From Limnephilus marmoratus (lineage: Eukaryota > Arthropoda > Insecta > Trichoptera > Limnephilidae): a stretch of DNA of 64,000 nucleotides. The stretch lies in the NCBI GenBank assembly GCA_917880885.1, contig OU862916.1, positions 48,334,831-48,398,830 of the forward strand, in the 5' to 3' direction. The notes under the pieces were generated by a model. That model was not told the DNA's origin. It did no database searches and was given only the letters and a program-made list of their open reading frames with translations. Positions 54,161-64,000 of this stretch are shown one piece after another. Position 1 is the stretch's first letter, and the number at the start of each line of letters is the position of its first letter. The translations under genes and the position numbers were made by a program.

Positions 54161-55126
54161 TCACTAATGCGATCATAAAATTACGTAATCTTTCATGTAA
54201 AACAAAATCGCGTTAGTGACACCATTTATAACCTGTACCTATTTTTATGATCTTTGATTTGTTGGATTTTTCTTCGGCCCAAATAGCAGACTAGCTATTA
54301 AAACATCGGAAAAATTCACAAAAAAATGTTGTGAAGAAAATTCTTTTCCTCATACATTTTCTATGGAACGATTTCTCATATTTAGAAAGAGCTGCGGGAA
54401 TATTGTCATAAGTTTTACGTTGAGTGGTGAGTGAATTCCAAAAATTGAAAAACGTTACATGTCAATGCGCTGATTGTTTTGCTTTTGTTCTTAAACATAA
54501 CATAATGCTGCCTTTCATCCTTACACACTAAATGTCAACTGTCTAAAATTGGACAAACGGTAAACGTATGTCTGCACCCCTCCACAGGAAAAAATCAATA
54601 ATTATAATAAATCTCCCTCTCACGTGTGAAGAAAATGAAACGCAATTCCCGTAAGTAAGTGGAAAAGTAAGAAAATCACAAAAATTATAAATCCGTACAC
54701 AACGCCATCTCTGATACTGATAAAAACAAAACACGGATAGTTGTGCATCGATAACTGATTCCCTGTGTAATTTTTAACTTAATAAAAAAACTGAATTTAA
54801 TTCAGCTAATGAGTTAACACAACAGTTAATGATTCTGGGGCGGTATCTACAAAGTTCGGCGGGTCAGCCAGTTAATTATATTACGTGAAATGAGATGAAA
54901 TGAGTTTTGGACACGCGACCTCTAGATCCAAAGTCGAACAATCATCGTCATCAACAAATTACTCATGTGTCAATATAAATAAAACTACTACTTAAAAATG
55001 TTTCATCCATTTAATTTGGGAATTGAACTATTTCTCACACGCACAACTAAATAACTAAACAAAGTTACAGCCTTCCATGGATGATGCTAGTATTAAACGC
55101 TTTACGGCAATCTATCGAAATTCTAC
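54161..55126. other. Unassigned intergenic sequence
   Basis: No gene was recognised. Confidence 0.4.
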
Positions 55127-55796
55127 TTACTGTATTCTGACAATACCTACCTACTCCGACAGTATCTAACTACTGTATTCCGACAATAGGTACCTACCTT
55201 CTGTGCTCCGACAGTACCTAACTACTGTATTCCGACAATACCTACCTAAAGTGCTCCGACAGTACCTAATTACTGTATTCCGACAATACCTACCTTCTGT
55301 GCTCCGACAGTACCTAACTACTGTACTCCGACAATACCTACCTTATGTGCTCCGACAGTACCTAACTACTGTATTCCGACAATACCTACCTACGGTGCTC
55401 CGCAGTGCCTAACTACTGTATTCCGACAATACCTACCTTCTGTGCTCCGACAGTACCTAACTACTGTACTCCGACAATACCTACCTTCTGTGCTCCGACA
55501 GTACCTAACTACTGTATTCCGACAATACCTACCTACTCTGGTCCGACAGTAGGTACCTAACTACTGTATTCCGACAATACCTACCTTCTGTGATCCGACA
55601 GTGCCTAACTACTTTATTCCGACAATACCTACCTACTGTGCCCAGACAGTACCTAACTACTGTACCTACATACCTACTGTATTCCGATAGTGCCTACCTA
55701 CTGTATTCCGACAGTGCCTACCTAAATTATTCCGACAATACCTACCCAAAACGCTCTGACAGTACCTACCTACTGTATTCCGACAATACCTATCTT
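55127..55796 (+). repeat. 24-bp minisatellite with 48-bp higher-order period
   Basis: Units alternate between TACTGTATTCCGACAATACC and TTCTGTGCTCCGACAGTACC types, each 24 bases, making a 48-base super-unit. There are about 27 units with point variation and a few indels. Since 24 is a multiple of 3, a frame (55203-55412) reads as an octapeptide repeat LRQYLTTV/FRQYLPKV; this is a by-product of the repeat and not evidence for a protein. Confidence 0.9.
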
Positions 55797-56020
55797 TTTT
55801 TTTTTTTTTTACAGTGAATACCGCACAAGAATCTCAACTGCTCCCGTCTGGAGCCAGTGAGACTATGGCATCCCCAATTGGGGTATGTTGTGAGGCTGAA
55901 GGTAGTGGGGAGGGGAAGGAGGTGGGAAAGAGGAAGGTTGGGAAGTACCTGGCTATTCAGATCTGGTCACTAAACACGGCTTAAGCCATTTTCAAGCAAC
56001 GTTTCAATTCTGCTATATAT
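55797..56020 (-). repeat. Family G copy with poly-A (poly-T on plus) inside the minisatellite
   Basis: A T-run (about 55797-55811) is followed by ACAGTGAATACCGCACAAGA, TGGAGCCAGTGAGACTATGG, CATCCCCAATTGGGGTATGT, GATCTGGTCACTAAACACGG and AGCAACGTTTCAATTCTG. Read on minus the unit ends in poly-A, as a retroposed SINE would. It splits the minisatellite. Confidence 0.7.
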
Positions 56021-56029
56021 CTACTATAA

Positions 56030-56180
56030 TATCTACTATATTCCGACAGTACCTACCTACTGTATTCCGACAATACCTACCTACTGTATTCTGACAGTAC
56101 CTACCTCCTGTGTTTCGATAATACCCGACTACTGTGTTTCGATATTACCTACCTATTGTGTTTCGACGGTACACCTACCT
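56030..56180 (+). repeat. 24-bp minisatellite, second block
   Basis: TACTATATTCCGACAGTACC and CTACTGTATTCCGACAATAC continue the array of 55127-55796. The right end decays to TGTTTCGATATTACCTACC variants. Confidence 0.85.
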
Positions 56181-56194
56181 ACGGGAGGTTAAAG

Positions 56195-56290
56195 GGTCTC
56201 TCTCATCCAGTCTCTCCCGATGTAGGTGGGCCCATCCGCCACCAAGACCTCACCCCTTGATCCTGGCTACCCCTGCTAAGTCACCCCTTG
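56195..56290 (+). repeat. Family H fragment
   Basis: CATCCGCCACCAAGACCTCA and CCCCTGCTAAGTCACCCC correspond to the middle of H. Confidence 0.5.
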
Positions 56291-57045
56291 TGAAATAAAT
56301 TCTTCGTTCAACATATTGAATTAATAAATTACCAATTTCCTATTGTTTTCAAAATATTTGAAAAGGACTTTCAAAGCCGTAAGTCTCTTTCTAATATCCG
56401 TGGTTTACGAGCATAAGTAATGGCCGGAATGGCCGAAGGAGGAATTGAATAATAAACCATTTAAAAAACCTTTTTTATTAAGTTGGTAATAAAGCAATAT
56501 CATTATTTACAATGATTCCCGTAGGTACCTACCTACGAAGTCTAACCACAATTCGATTAAGATGAAGCCATACTAAATAATGCAAATTCTTTTTGTTTTG
56601 AAAATTTGATCGCTTAGAAGTATTATAGATGCTTCAATTAAATACTGCGTGTAGAACATACCTTGGCCCTTAAAAACGTCGGTCAATTTCTTTATAAGTC
56701 TTTTAATAAGCCTGTAAAAAAATAAAGTATAAGGTCTTTAAAAAATACCTTCAAGTTCAAACTCCCCTATTTATAAACCTCTTTTCTGATATAGTTTTAT
56801 TGTATAACGTGGCAAATTCAGTTTCTTTTATAAATTTTGCAAAAAAATGATATTTACGCACAAACTCTACAAAATAAAATAAAATATGCATTATCGCGTT
56901 GCTAGTTTACAATACGGCCGCCAGTCGGCGAATTGAGTTTTTCAAAGTGAACCCTATGCCATCCACCGAAGGATCACATACTTTTCGCACGCATTTTTTT
57001 TATCAGTTACCCCCCGGACGGAGCGGGGAACAGACGTTCGGAACA
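56291..57045. other. Unassigned intergenic sequence
   Basis: No gene was recognised. The frame 56899-57105 runs into family H and is not called as a gene. Confidence 0.4.
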
Positions 57046-57375
57046 GAGCTCCACACAGGAGGCCCTGAGGAAAATAATTTCCCTCAAGGCCTATGTCATC
57101 TTTAGGGATGCTGTGTGGGGAGTTTTTTAAGGAAAAAAGGAGAGGATAGTTCTGGGAAGGAAGAGGGTTTAAGGGGTACGTAGGAATATGGGGTTCAGTT
57201 TGTCCTGGTCATCCGTCTCCAAGACCTAGACAAACCTCACCCCGTGAACCCGGGCACCTCTGCTAAATCACCAAACGTAGCGAACCACTTTGGGTGACCT
57301 ATGGCAGAGGTGTTGGTAATCCAATAAAGGTTCCCGGGGCGGCGGTACCCATTTCCGCTTCCCAAATTGCTTTGT
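57046..57375 (+). repeat. Family H, most complete copy
   Basis: Order: AGCTCCACACAGGAGGCCCT, near-palindrome AGGCCCTGAGGAAAATAATT to TTCCCTCAAGGCCT (57059-57091), GTCATCTTTAGGGATGCTGT, GTCATCCGTCTCCAAGACCT, CACCCCGTGAACCCGGGCAC, GGTGACCTATGGCAGAGGTG and GGCGGCGGTACCCATTTCCGC. The conserved blocks let the other copies be placed. Class unknown: no TIR, no A-tail and no clear pol III promoter was seen. Confidence 0.65.
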
Positions 57376-59169
57376 TCCGTGAAATCAATTTTTAATTTCC
57401 GTTTTATTACAATAAACAGTTCGTAAAAAAGGAGTTAAGGTTTTTTACAGGCATTTACAAAATCAACCTTTAAAAAAAATTCTCAAATACCTTTTCCAAC
57501 TTTCCAAAAGCTTTTTCTCAATTATTTTTAAACTCCTCCCATAAAGGGTCGTGAATTCCGATTTCATTTTTTTCCTGGACTATTGGATCGCCTTAATGTG
57601 GAATGGTAAAGATCACAATATTCGAAACGCATTATTTTTTTTTTAAATTAAACTACAACAACTATTAGACTTGAATAAGAGAATTAGATTAGATAAGTGT
57701 AAAACCAATACTAACGATTTCGATATCCTAAAAAGGTGACTATACTAGTCCCAGTGATAGATCGTACCTGACGTCGTCTTTCTAGTTGTTGAGTAATGTG
57801 TCGTCCTGTTTTGAAATATTTAACTTCATATTCTGCCTGTCATTTATATTAAAGTTCATCTCGATTCGTATATAATATACATCCGCCTCTGAACTCTTGT
57901 ATTTTTTATTTTACATTTGTTTCGTACTTTATTCCAATGTACTATTACTAATTGTCTTCGTATAATTTTGTCTATGATTTTACTGCAATCATAATGTCAA
58001 CTTATCTAAAACCATTGTTATCAATTTCTTTCTAAAACTCGTCCATTCCTTTTCTGAAAGCCTTGCAGTCAGCATCAAAAATCATTTCACGTTATTGCTA
58101 GTTTATCTGAACTTTTATGTGCCATCAATAATATACCAGTAAATGAACATAAGTGTTTCATTCTGAATCTAACCTCCAAACTTACTGTCCGAACAACCCC
58201 TGACTTTGGAAACAAAAGAAGTCATATAAGGAGCTCCAGGCCTCCAGAGACGAACCGAGGGAACACGCACTAGTATCATCTGTATTTTTTTTGTTTTCAA
58301 ACAATATTTTTTGAATCGACGCTTATTGTAGTAATCCAAGTTTTTTCAAACCAACACAACGTCAAAAATGACTCGAATATATAATAAACCTCCGATAATT
58401 AAGACTTGGATATATTTTCGAATTCAATGACTACCTTCAGAAGGAACTAATGTACAGGCGTGGCGGGATCAATTCCATTGCCAGATAAGTCCTCCATTAT
58501 TGAACAAGCAACCGTTTCTGTTATGCTATTATTAAGTTATTCATAACCGGAATTGTTTTTCTTTTTTTTTTTAAATGCTTGAAAAATTACTGCTAGGATT
58601 TTGATGCGTCCAAAAAGGACATCAGTTTCGCAGTGGGACAATAAAAATAATAAATGAACTCAAAAACAAATTATATAACTCTTATGTTATACATTTTTCA
58701 ATATGAAAAAATCTCAAGATTCCTATCTGCTTCTAAAATAGTCCTGCTGAGAGATCGTTTTCTGGCCAAAGTGCCTAATAACCAAAACGAATAGTCAGAA
58801 GCGCCAAAAATGTTTTTCTGTAATTTTGAATACTACGATAACACAAAATAATAATAACGAAACAGGAGCCCTACTTAGCGATCCAAAATCGGACACTACA
58901 TCAATCGAAACACACAGCGGGCCGTTTTCTCTCTGATAAGGTTCCCATGGTTTCGTTCATTACTGGGCGAATGTAGAGAAAGTCCAATCAAGGCTAATAG
59001 ATCAATAGATAATAAAAGCACATGTTTTTTGGTCAAAATATCAAATATTCGAAACAGTAATAAAAAAAACCGTTGCCTTTATCGATAGAAACATTTTCAT
59101 ATTGATAACGTAACGTGAGAAACAAATATTAATTTAGTAAGTAGATTTTTATGTTATTTTGCGTTCGTT
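57376..59169. other. Unassigned 1.8-kb intergenic sequence
   Basis: No gene, RNA or repeat was recognised. A TTTTTTTTT-type run lies near 58561-58572. Confidence 0.4.
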
Positions 59170-59285
59170 CACAAAACCTTTCATATTTTACAGTAACTTT
59201 TCACCTTTTACAGAACATCATACAAATTTATGATGTTCTGTGAAAGGTCATTCCTACAAATGGATATTTTGTGAAAGGTTATAGT
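59170..59285. mobile_element. Small foldback element
   Basis: ACCTTTTACAGAACATCATA pairs with TATGATGTTCTGTGAAAGGT (one mismatch, 6-base loop, 59208-59253). Outer segments AAAACCTTTCATATTTTACA and ATATTTTGTGAAAGGTTAT extend the pairing. Confidence 0.65.
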
Positions 59286-59454
59286 ACATTTTAATCGCTA
59301 TGTGATGAAGTTTGTTTTGAAAGGATTTGTTTGTTTTAGGTAACTTCTCGCAACATAATAGGACTTGTAATAGAGGGGCGTTTGACTTTAATTTTAAAAT
59401 CAGGGATATGATTTGAGATTTTCACGGCCAAAAGTATTAACATGATTTATTTTT

Positions 59455-59930
59455 AGGGTATTATGCCGTGCTGCGCTACCTCCTTCTTTAGCCAACAAAG
59501 TAGGGGCTAAATATTTATTTTTATTTTTTTTATTTTTTTTATTTATTTATTTGCAAAAACAGCATAAACCAATACATTGCAAAAGCGGTTAGAAAAGATA
59601 CATAATAAATAAATTTAAAGTAAAACATTTAGTTAAAACATAAGTGTTATTTCACGCTTAAAATCGTTGTAGGAAATGTGGAAAATGTCCACATTTCCTG
59701 CGAGGCAGTTAATTAACCTAGTGAGTCTTCGCAGGGGCATCACCATTGGTAGGTTAGTTCTGCATCTGGTAAGAATCAAAAGTCTGTGTTGGTGACCTCG
59801 CGTGAAATTATCCGGGACATAGAATCCTATTTCAGCCAGAGTATCTGGTACCAATATAAAACCATATATTATAACCGATATAAAATAAGGGGACAGCGCA
59901 ACACGGCGTAATACCCCAAGAAAAAATCAT
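59455..59930 (-). pseudogene. LINE C-terminal fragment with A-rich tail
   Basis: The minus frame from about 59860 reads LAEIGFYVPDNFTRGHQHRL, RCRTNLPMVMPLRRLTRLIN and DIFHISYNDFKREI, stopping at 59633. This matches the terminal block of non-LTR elements (VPR...R......P.ARTN....SP..R....N......DIF.......FK). A 3' UTR and A-rich tail (T-rich on plus, about 59505-59560) follow. Both flanks carry the short repeat with GCGCAACACGG / CCGTGCTGCGC in inverted positions (59465-59500 and 59880-59925). Confidence 0.65.
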
Positions 59931-60058
59931 AATAGTTTTGAAGTAAGAGGTAATACAATAATATGTGGAATGGAAATATAAACTCGATATCATCTTAAAA
60001 ATATACGTCTTCACTAATAACTAAAACCTTTATATTTTTAATAGCAGACCCGGACTCG

Positions 60059-60106
60059 GATTTAACAGATGGCCTTGGACAGACAACCAAGGCCATCTGT
60101 TAAATC
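60059..60106. repeat. 20-bp perfect hairpin
   Basis: GATTTAACAGATGGCCTTGG (60059-60078) pairs exactly with 60087-60106; the loop is ACAGACAA. Confidence 0.8.
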
Positions 60107-60967
60107 AAATCCACACCACACCGTTGCCCGCTGCCTGCTGCCCATATATTATGTATTTCAACCAATTTACACAAAACCTTGACAAATTATATACCTAAAA
60201 ACCTTCCTCATGAATCACTCTATCTGTTGGTGAAAACCGCATGAAAATCCGTTGCGTAGTTTAAAAGATCTGAGCGCACATACAGCGTGAGCGACTTCAT
60301 TTTATACTTGGTAAAGTTAAAGATATAGAGTGTTCCTGTCTTGGTAGCCCGGGGAAAAACGAAATGCTAAAAGTTGTCGGCTGGCGGCCAGCCGCTTATA
60401 TGGAAAGTTGTGATAATGGTATGGCTATTGAATGAAACTACATTTACAAAAAGTACTCGTTTCCATCTAGAAACACAAAATTATTTTATTGTGAAACTAC
60501 ACGACCACTTTCCGTACTTTAAACTGACTTATTTTAGTGGCAGTCAAACGTGCATCGGAGCTCATCCCGGAGTAGGCGTAAAAGTGAAGCGGGAAACGGA
60601 AATTATGGCCTTCTCGCCTTCCGAGAAAATCAGGAAAAATATATATTCAATTTAGAACTATGTAGCTGTGTGAAAAAGTTATTGAAGTTAATGGTGTATG
60701 AGTTTTGTTTATGGAATATTATGTTACCTAAAAGTATTTGTAACAAGGTGTGTGCGCCCTCTTTTACACACTTTATTTATGATTTAGGTGTGTGGCACCT
60801 CCAATTGCCCATTGACATTTGGGCATTGGTGATATTACGAGCCCCGCAATATTTTTAATGCAACAGTTGTTGATCCTGGACAGATCCAAAATTGGGTGGC
60901 GCTTGAAAAAAAAACATTCTAAAAGTGGGCGGTGAGCAAAACAAGGTTAAGAATCTATGTTGTAAAG
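60107..60967. other. Unassigned; frames 60374-60655 and 60550-60858 without recognised domain
   Basis: The frames overlap in different phases and show no known motif. Confidence 0.35.
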
Positions 60968-61600
60968 CAGCGGTTTTCAACCTTTTTAAACCTGCGTACC
61001 CCTTGACTCTTAATACAAATTAGTTGTATCCCATACCCACCATCTTTTTTTACTTTTTGAAGTAAAATTTCTTTTTAACTTTTTTTTTGTTTTCAAATTC
61101 CAAGTTGAAAAAAAGTTGCTACTAGGTACCACAACTTACCACAAAAAGTTTTGGATTTTGAAAAAAATGTTTAGGTCTCCCGCACAAGGCCTAAAGTTTT
61201 AATTTTTTTCAAAAAATACCAAATTTTTTTTAAATTTTAAAAAATAAAATCGTAACTTTTGTGTTTATTCCAAGTTAAAAAACAGTAATATTAGGGCATA
61301 AAAATAAGTAAGAAACGATTTTTAAAAAAAAAATGGATTTAAGGTCTCCCGCACAAGCCCTAAAGTTTGTTAATTTTGATGAAATTTTGTAATTTTCTGT
61401 ATATGAACCATGTTTTTTTTTAAGTTTAAACCACCGGAATTAATCGTACTTTTCTTACAGAAGGCATAAAATAAGTCAATATATATATACATAATTCATA
61501 TTTACATATAGTAAAAATATATACCACATATATACTATATATATATAATATGTTTTATACCTGAAAAAAAGATAGTTGGACGGTGTAAATTGTATGAGAA
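60968..61600 (+). mobile_element. Possible hAT-like fragment (one end only)
   Basis: GCAGCGGTTTTCAACCTTTT at about 60968 resembles common hAT termini (CAGNGGTTTTCAACC). Inside, AGGTCTCCCGCACAAGGCCT (about 61173) and AGGTCTCCCGCACAAGCCCT (about 61341) form a diverged direct repeat of about 168 bases. No right terminus is seen before the LINE at 61670, so it may be truncated. Confidence 0.4.
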
Positions 61601-61669
61601 AGGTGTTGAAAGAAACTAATGTTATTTGCTATTACTGTTGTTTATTACAAAAGTATAAAAGGTTATTAA
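61601..61669. other. Short AT-rich spacer
   Basis: Nothing recognised. The border of the LINE lies near its right end. Confidence 0.3.
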
Positions 61670-62618
61670 GATGCCATCTATACTGATTATTCCAAAGCAT
61701 TCGACCGTGTTAATCACTATATTCTTTTACAGAAGTTATTTAGTCTAGGAATTCACGGTGATCTCTATAAATGGATCGCATCATACGTCAGTAATCGGCA
61801 CCAAATCACGGTTGTCAACGGTTTCGCATCCTGTTTAATAGAAATCGTCTCGGGTGTGCCCCAGGGGTCGCATCTCGGACCACTCTTATTTAATATTTAC
61901 ATAAATGACATCTATGTATGCTTTCAAAATAGTTACTTTGTGTTATATGCGGATGTTATGAAAATTTTTAAACCAATACAGTCTTTATCTGATTGTACAG
62001 AATTACAAAGCGATCTTGATCATTTGTGCGCGTATTGTGAATCAAATTTACTGTCCTTAAACATTTCTAAGTGTCATTCAATTACATTTACTAGAAACAA
62101 AAATAAAATCATTTATTCTTACAACTTGAATAATAAACCTTTACAATCTACGTCTACATGTAAAGATCTAGGTGTTTATTTAGACAAAAAAATAATTTTT
62201 GATAAGCACATCGAGGTTAAGCTAGGTTTCTTATGAATATGTAAAGTTTTCAAAAGTGCTAAGACTCTTGAAATGTTGTTTTGTTCATTGGTCAGAAGTC
62301 CACTGGAGTATGCATCCCCGGTATGGAATCCTCAATATAAGGTGTACATAGATATAGTAGAAAGTATACAGAATAAATTCTCTAAATATTTATTCAAGAA
62401 ATACAACAAAACTACAAATAACATGTTAAGTTTACAAAAAAGACGCACATTATCAGATCTGCTGTTTCTGTATAACCTGCTAAATAATAAAATAGATAGT
62501 CCTGAATTGCTATCCACTGTTGGTTTAAATGTCCCAATGAGGCATACCAAGCACACTTCTCTTTTTCATATAGAATCCAATAACACTAATGCAGCGAGTA
62601 ACTCACCAATTACTCGCG
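61670..62618 (+). pseudogene. Jockey-like LINE reverse transcriptase, truncated at both ends
   Basis: Open from 61670: DAIYTDYSKAFDRVNHYILL (RT block 3), SGVPQGSHLGPLLFNIYIND (block 4) and LYADVMKIFKPI, where jockey-type elements have YADDMKIF. The second catalytic aspartate is a valine, so the enzyme would be dead. SLNISKCHSITFTRNKN, then a stop TGA at 62234-62236 in the same frame, then LFCSLVRSPLEYASPVWNPQ and NVPMRHTKHTSLFHIESNNT. The protein is cut at about 62618 where the LTR begins; the following frame to 62698 reads LTR sequence. The 5' end is truncated inside RT. Confidence 0.85.
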
Positions 62619-63225
62619 AGTTAACCACCCTAAACGACCCCCACCTACAAGAAGACATCGCAGTACGCCCATTGCAACCGGCACTTCATCTTGCCTAAAA
62701 ATAAACTAATAAACCCTACATGTTTATTGATAACAGCTGCATCCAGCCGAGGACCATTACCGGGATGATATACTCTAATCACTATCCCTTAATCGACATA
62801 CCAACTCGAAGAAGACCATTAATAGACAAACCAACGAACATTTGGATGTACTTAAAACAACACCCATCCCTCACGCCGAACAGTCCCAAAATAAAAGACT
62901 GGATTACGAAACCCCACGTATCCACGAGCATCGGGACAACAACCCCATTATCAGGATGACATATTGACCCCTTGACATGCAGCACCGAAAATAGGAAGAC
63001 GACACCCCCCCACCACGCCAGCAGGGACTATATAAACCCCGACTCTTACTTCCACTAGTTAATCTATTTTGTGCATTGAATCCAAGCACTTGCTTGTTGT
63101 ATTGCTCACATAATAGTTCCCTTTGAAATTGTACTTATTTTAAGTTGTATTGTGTAATTAAACAATAAAGGATAATTTATCCACAAGTATATTTTTTTAA
63201 CACTACACGACATCAAAAGTTAACT
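62619..63225 (+). mobile_element. 5' LTR of a gypsy-type LTR retroelement
   Basis: Begins AGTTAACC (62619) and ends GTTAACT (63219-63225), so the ends are a 7-bp inverted pair; the last T overlaps the primer site. It contains a TATA box TATATAAA (63029-63036) and a polyadenylation signal AATAAA (63164-63169), placing U3, R and U5 in normal order. It is inserted in the jockey-like LINE. The 3' LTR lies beyond the window, so the borders are inferred from the ends and the primer site. Confidence 0.75.
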
Positions 63226-63245
63226 GGCGCCCAGCACGTGGGTCA
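63225..63245 (+). promoter_or_regulatory. Primer binding site, tRNA-Lys type
   Basis: TGGCGCCCAGCACGTGGGTC directly after the LTR is close to the complement of the 3' end of an animal tRNA-Lys(CTT), which reads TGGCGCCCAACGTGGGG. One or two bases differ. Gypsy-type elements are known to use tRNA-Lys. Confidence 0.7.
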
Positions 63246-63510
63246 ATTCGAGGAAGTCTGAAAATTGGCCAAAACTAGGACTCCCTAGATATTTTAATAT
63301 CTCAACGCGAAAAGGACCACACACTACAAATTTGTTAACTTGGCAATGAAGATCGTCGCATCAATACTTCTGTGAGTACATTTTTCAATTGATCGTCTAT
63401 CCCATACGTACGATAGATCCCTTCCCTACCTTATCCAAAAGGTTAGAGAGAAAACTAAATTTTTTAAAGTCACTTTGTATATTTCTATTTTTTTTCTACT
63501 TTTTTGAAAA
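63246..63510 (+). other. Untranslated leader of the LTR element
   Basis: No open frame with family identity. CTGTGAGTACA (about 63371-63381) resembles a splice donor, as used by some elements for a subgenomic message; this is only a suggestion. A minus-strand frame 63426-63680 is a shadow. Confidence 0.4.
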
Positions 63511-64000
63511 ATGGCACAGCCAAATGAGAGACCCGCTCCCCAATACGCAGAGTCGATATTGGAGTATAGTGGCTCTCCCCAAGATATCAACTTATTCATA
63601 AAATCAGCCAGGGGGTACATTGCTAGAAACGGCAATACGCCAAGCAATGTTGAGAAAATAATCTCAAGATTACGTGGCAAAGCACTTCACGTAATTCTCA
63701 TGTGCGATCATGATAACAATATTGAAACCATATTAGAAACGCTGAAAAACGAATGTGGGGACAATAAGTCTGTTACATTATTGCAAACCGAACTAATCAA
63801 CTTCAACCACGGTCAAAAGGATTTCTCCTCAACGATCCACGAAATCAATCAAATTCTTTTTTCAATTAAAATAAAAATTTCTGATCAATATGGAGGACCT
63901 AGTGCCCACATATTGATGGAACCATACAAAGATACAGCAAGAAATACATTGTTGAATCTAATGCCAACGCACATTAAATGCGCAAACTTAACCAAAAATT
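63511..64000 (+). CDS. Gag protein of a gypsy-type retroelement, partial (runs off the window)
   Basis: From ATG 63511 the frame stays open for 163 codons to the window edge. Gag forms the particle that packages element RNA in the cytoplasm. The start has a good context (AAAAATGG). Around residues 25-60 LFIKSARGYIARNGNTPSNV and KIISRLRGKALHVI match the gag capsid pattern of a helical segment followed by L.GKA. Further on ETLKNECGDNKSVTLLQTEL, then INFNHGQKDFSSTIHEI, match the F...GD..S...L..EL and Q....SV..F helices. No stop or frameshift was seen. No zinc knuckle yet; it would lie further downstream. The assignment to gypsy/errantivirus-like rather than another Ty3-type group is an inference from the primer site and LTR ends. 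Confidence 0.75.
   Translation, partial: MAQPNERPAPQYAESILEYSGSPQDINLFIKSARGYIARNGNTPSNVEKIISRLRGKALHVILMCDHDNNIETILETLKNECGDNKSVTLLQTELINFNHGQKDFSSTIHEINQILFSIKIKISDQYGGPSAHILMEPYKDTARNTLLNLMPTHIKCANLTKN

Noticed and set aside
55203..55412. Repeat protein LRQYLTTV-type
   Set aside because: The unit length of 24 bases is divisible by three, so an open frame results from the minisatellite. No start context or flanking coding sequence supports it.

Overview
The window looks like gene-poor, AT-rich, repeat-saturated nuclear DNA from an insect. I recognise no host protein-coding gene, no rRNA, no functional tRNA and no CRISPR array. The evidence for an insect is the mix of families: RTE-, jockey- and CR1-like non-LTR retrotransposons, a cecropia-type mariner, a second Tc1/mariner-like element, PIF/Harbinger, hAT, many Helitron-type ends, and an LTR retroelement with a tRNA-Lys-type primer site. 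TTAGG-type units and abundant GGTACCTACC-type microsatellites also occur. Lepidoptera is possible, because the GGTACCTACC microsatellites and the repeat at 39891-40320 are remembered from moth and butterfly sequence. That was not checked and is weak evidence.

Layout. 1-5 kb: dispersed repeats, an RTE 3' fragment (2040-2545) and a Helitron-type end (4167). 5-10 kb: small inverted-repeat elements, a nearly perfect long hairpin (7712-7957), and repeat families H and G (8620-9298). 11-15 kb: an inverted tRNA-derived SINE-like unit, family K, a Helitron copy and family S. 15.8-18.7 kb: a 5'-truncated LINE with two frameshifts, beside an internally deleted PIF/Harbinger element that keeps fragments of both of its genes. 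19-24.3 kb: Helitron copy, foldback elements, a MITE and a deleted mariner with intact ends. 26.4-30.8 kb: a tandem array framed by inverted repeats, two Helitron copies, and families S and R. 31-35.3 kb: a second inverted SINE-like unit, then a hAT element (32557-34837) with an 8-bp target duplication; it carries a nested RTE (12-bp duplication) and an H copy. 36-42.7 kb: LINE remnants, a foldback with a GC-rich centre, SINE-like sequence, S, R and a palindromic MITE. 44-50.6 kb: a short promoter-like patch, a decayed LINE, K arrays and the second Tc1/mariner-like element. 51-57.4 kb: family P, a third inverted SINE-like unit, a 424-bp hAT MITE inside a G copy, and a 24-bp minisatellite interrupted by another G copy. 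59-64 kb: hairpins, a LINE tail, a jockey-like LINE, and inside it the LTR, primer site and open gag start of a gypsy-type retroelement that runs off the window end.

The coding regions do not form a pathway. They are fragments of mobile-element genes (reverse transcriptase, transposase, MADF/Myb-like protein, gag), nearly all inactivated by truncation, frameshift, stop codons or loss of catalytic residues. The only reading frame that is still open with clear family identity and an undamaged start is the partial gag at 63511-64000. The most informative structures are nested insertions with readable target duplications, the two-gene Harbinger remnant, and several long inverted repeats that could fold into hairpin RNA if transcribed. 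I found no evidence of a new biological system. All homology calls are by eye from remembered family motifs.
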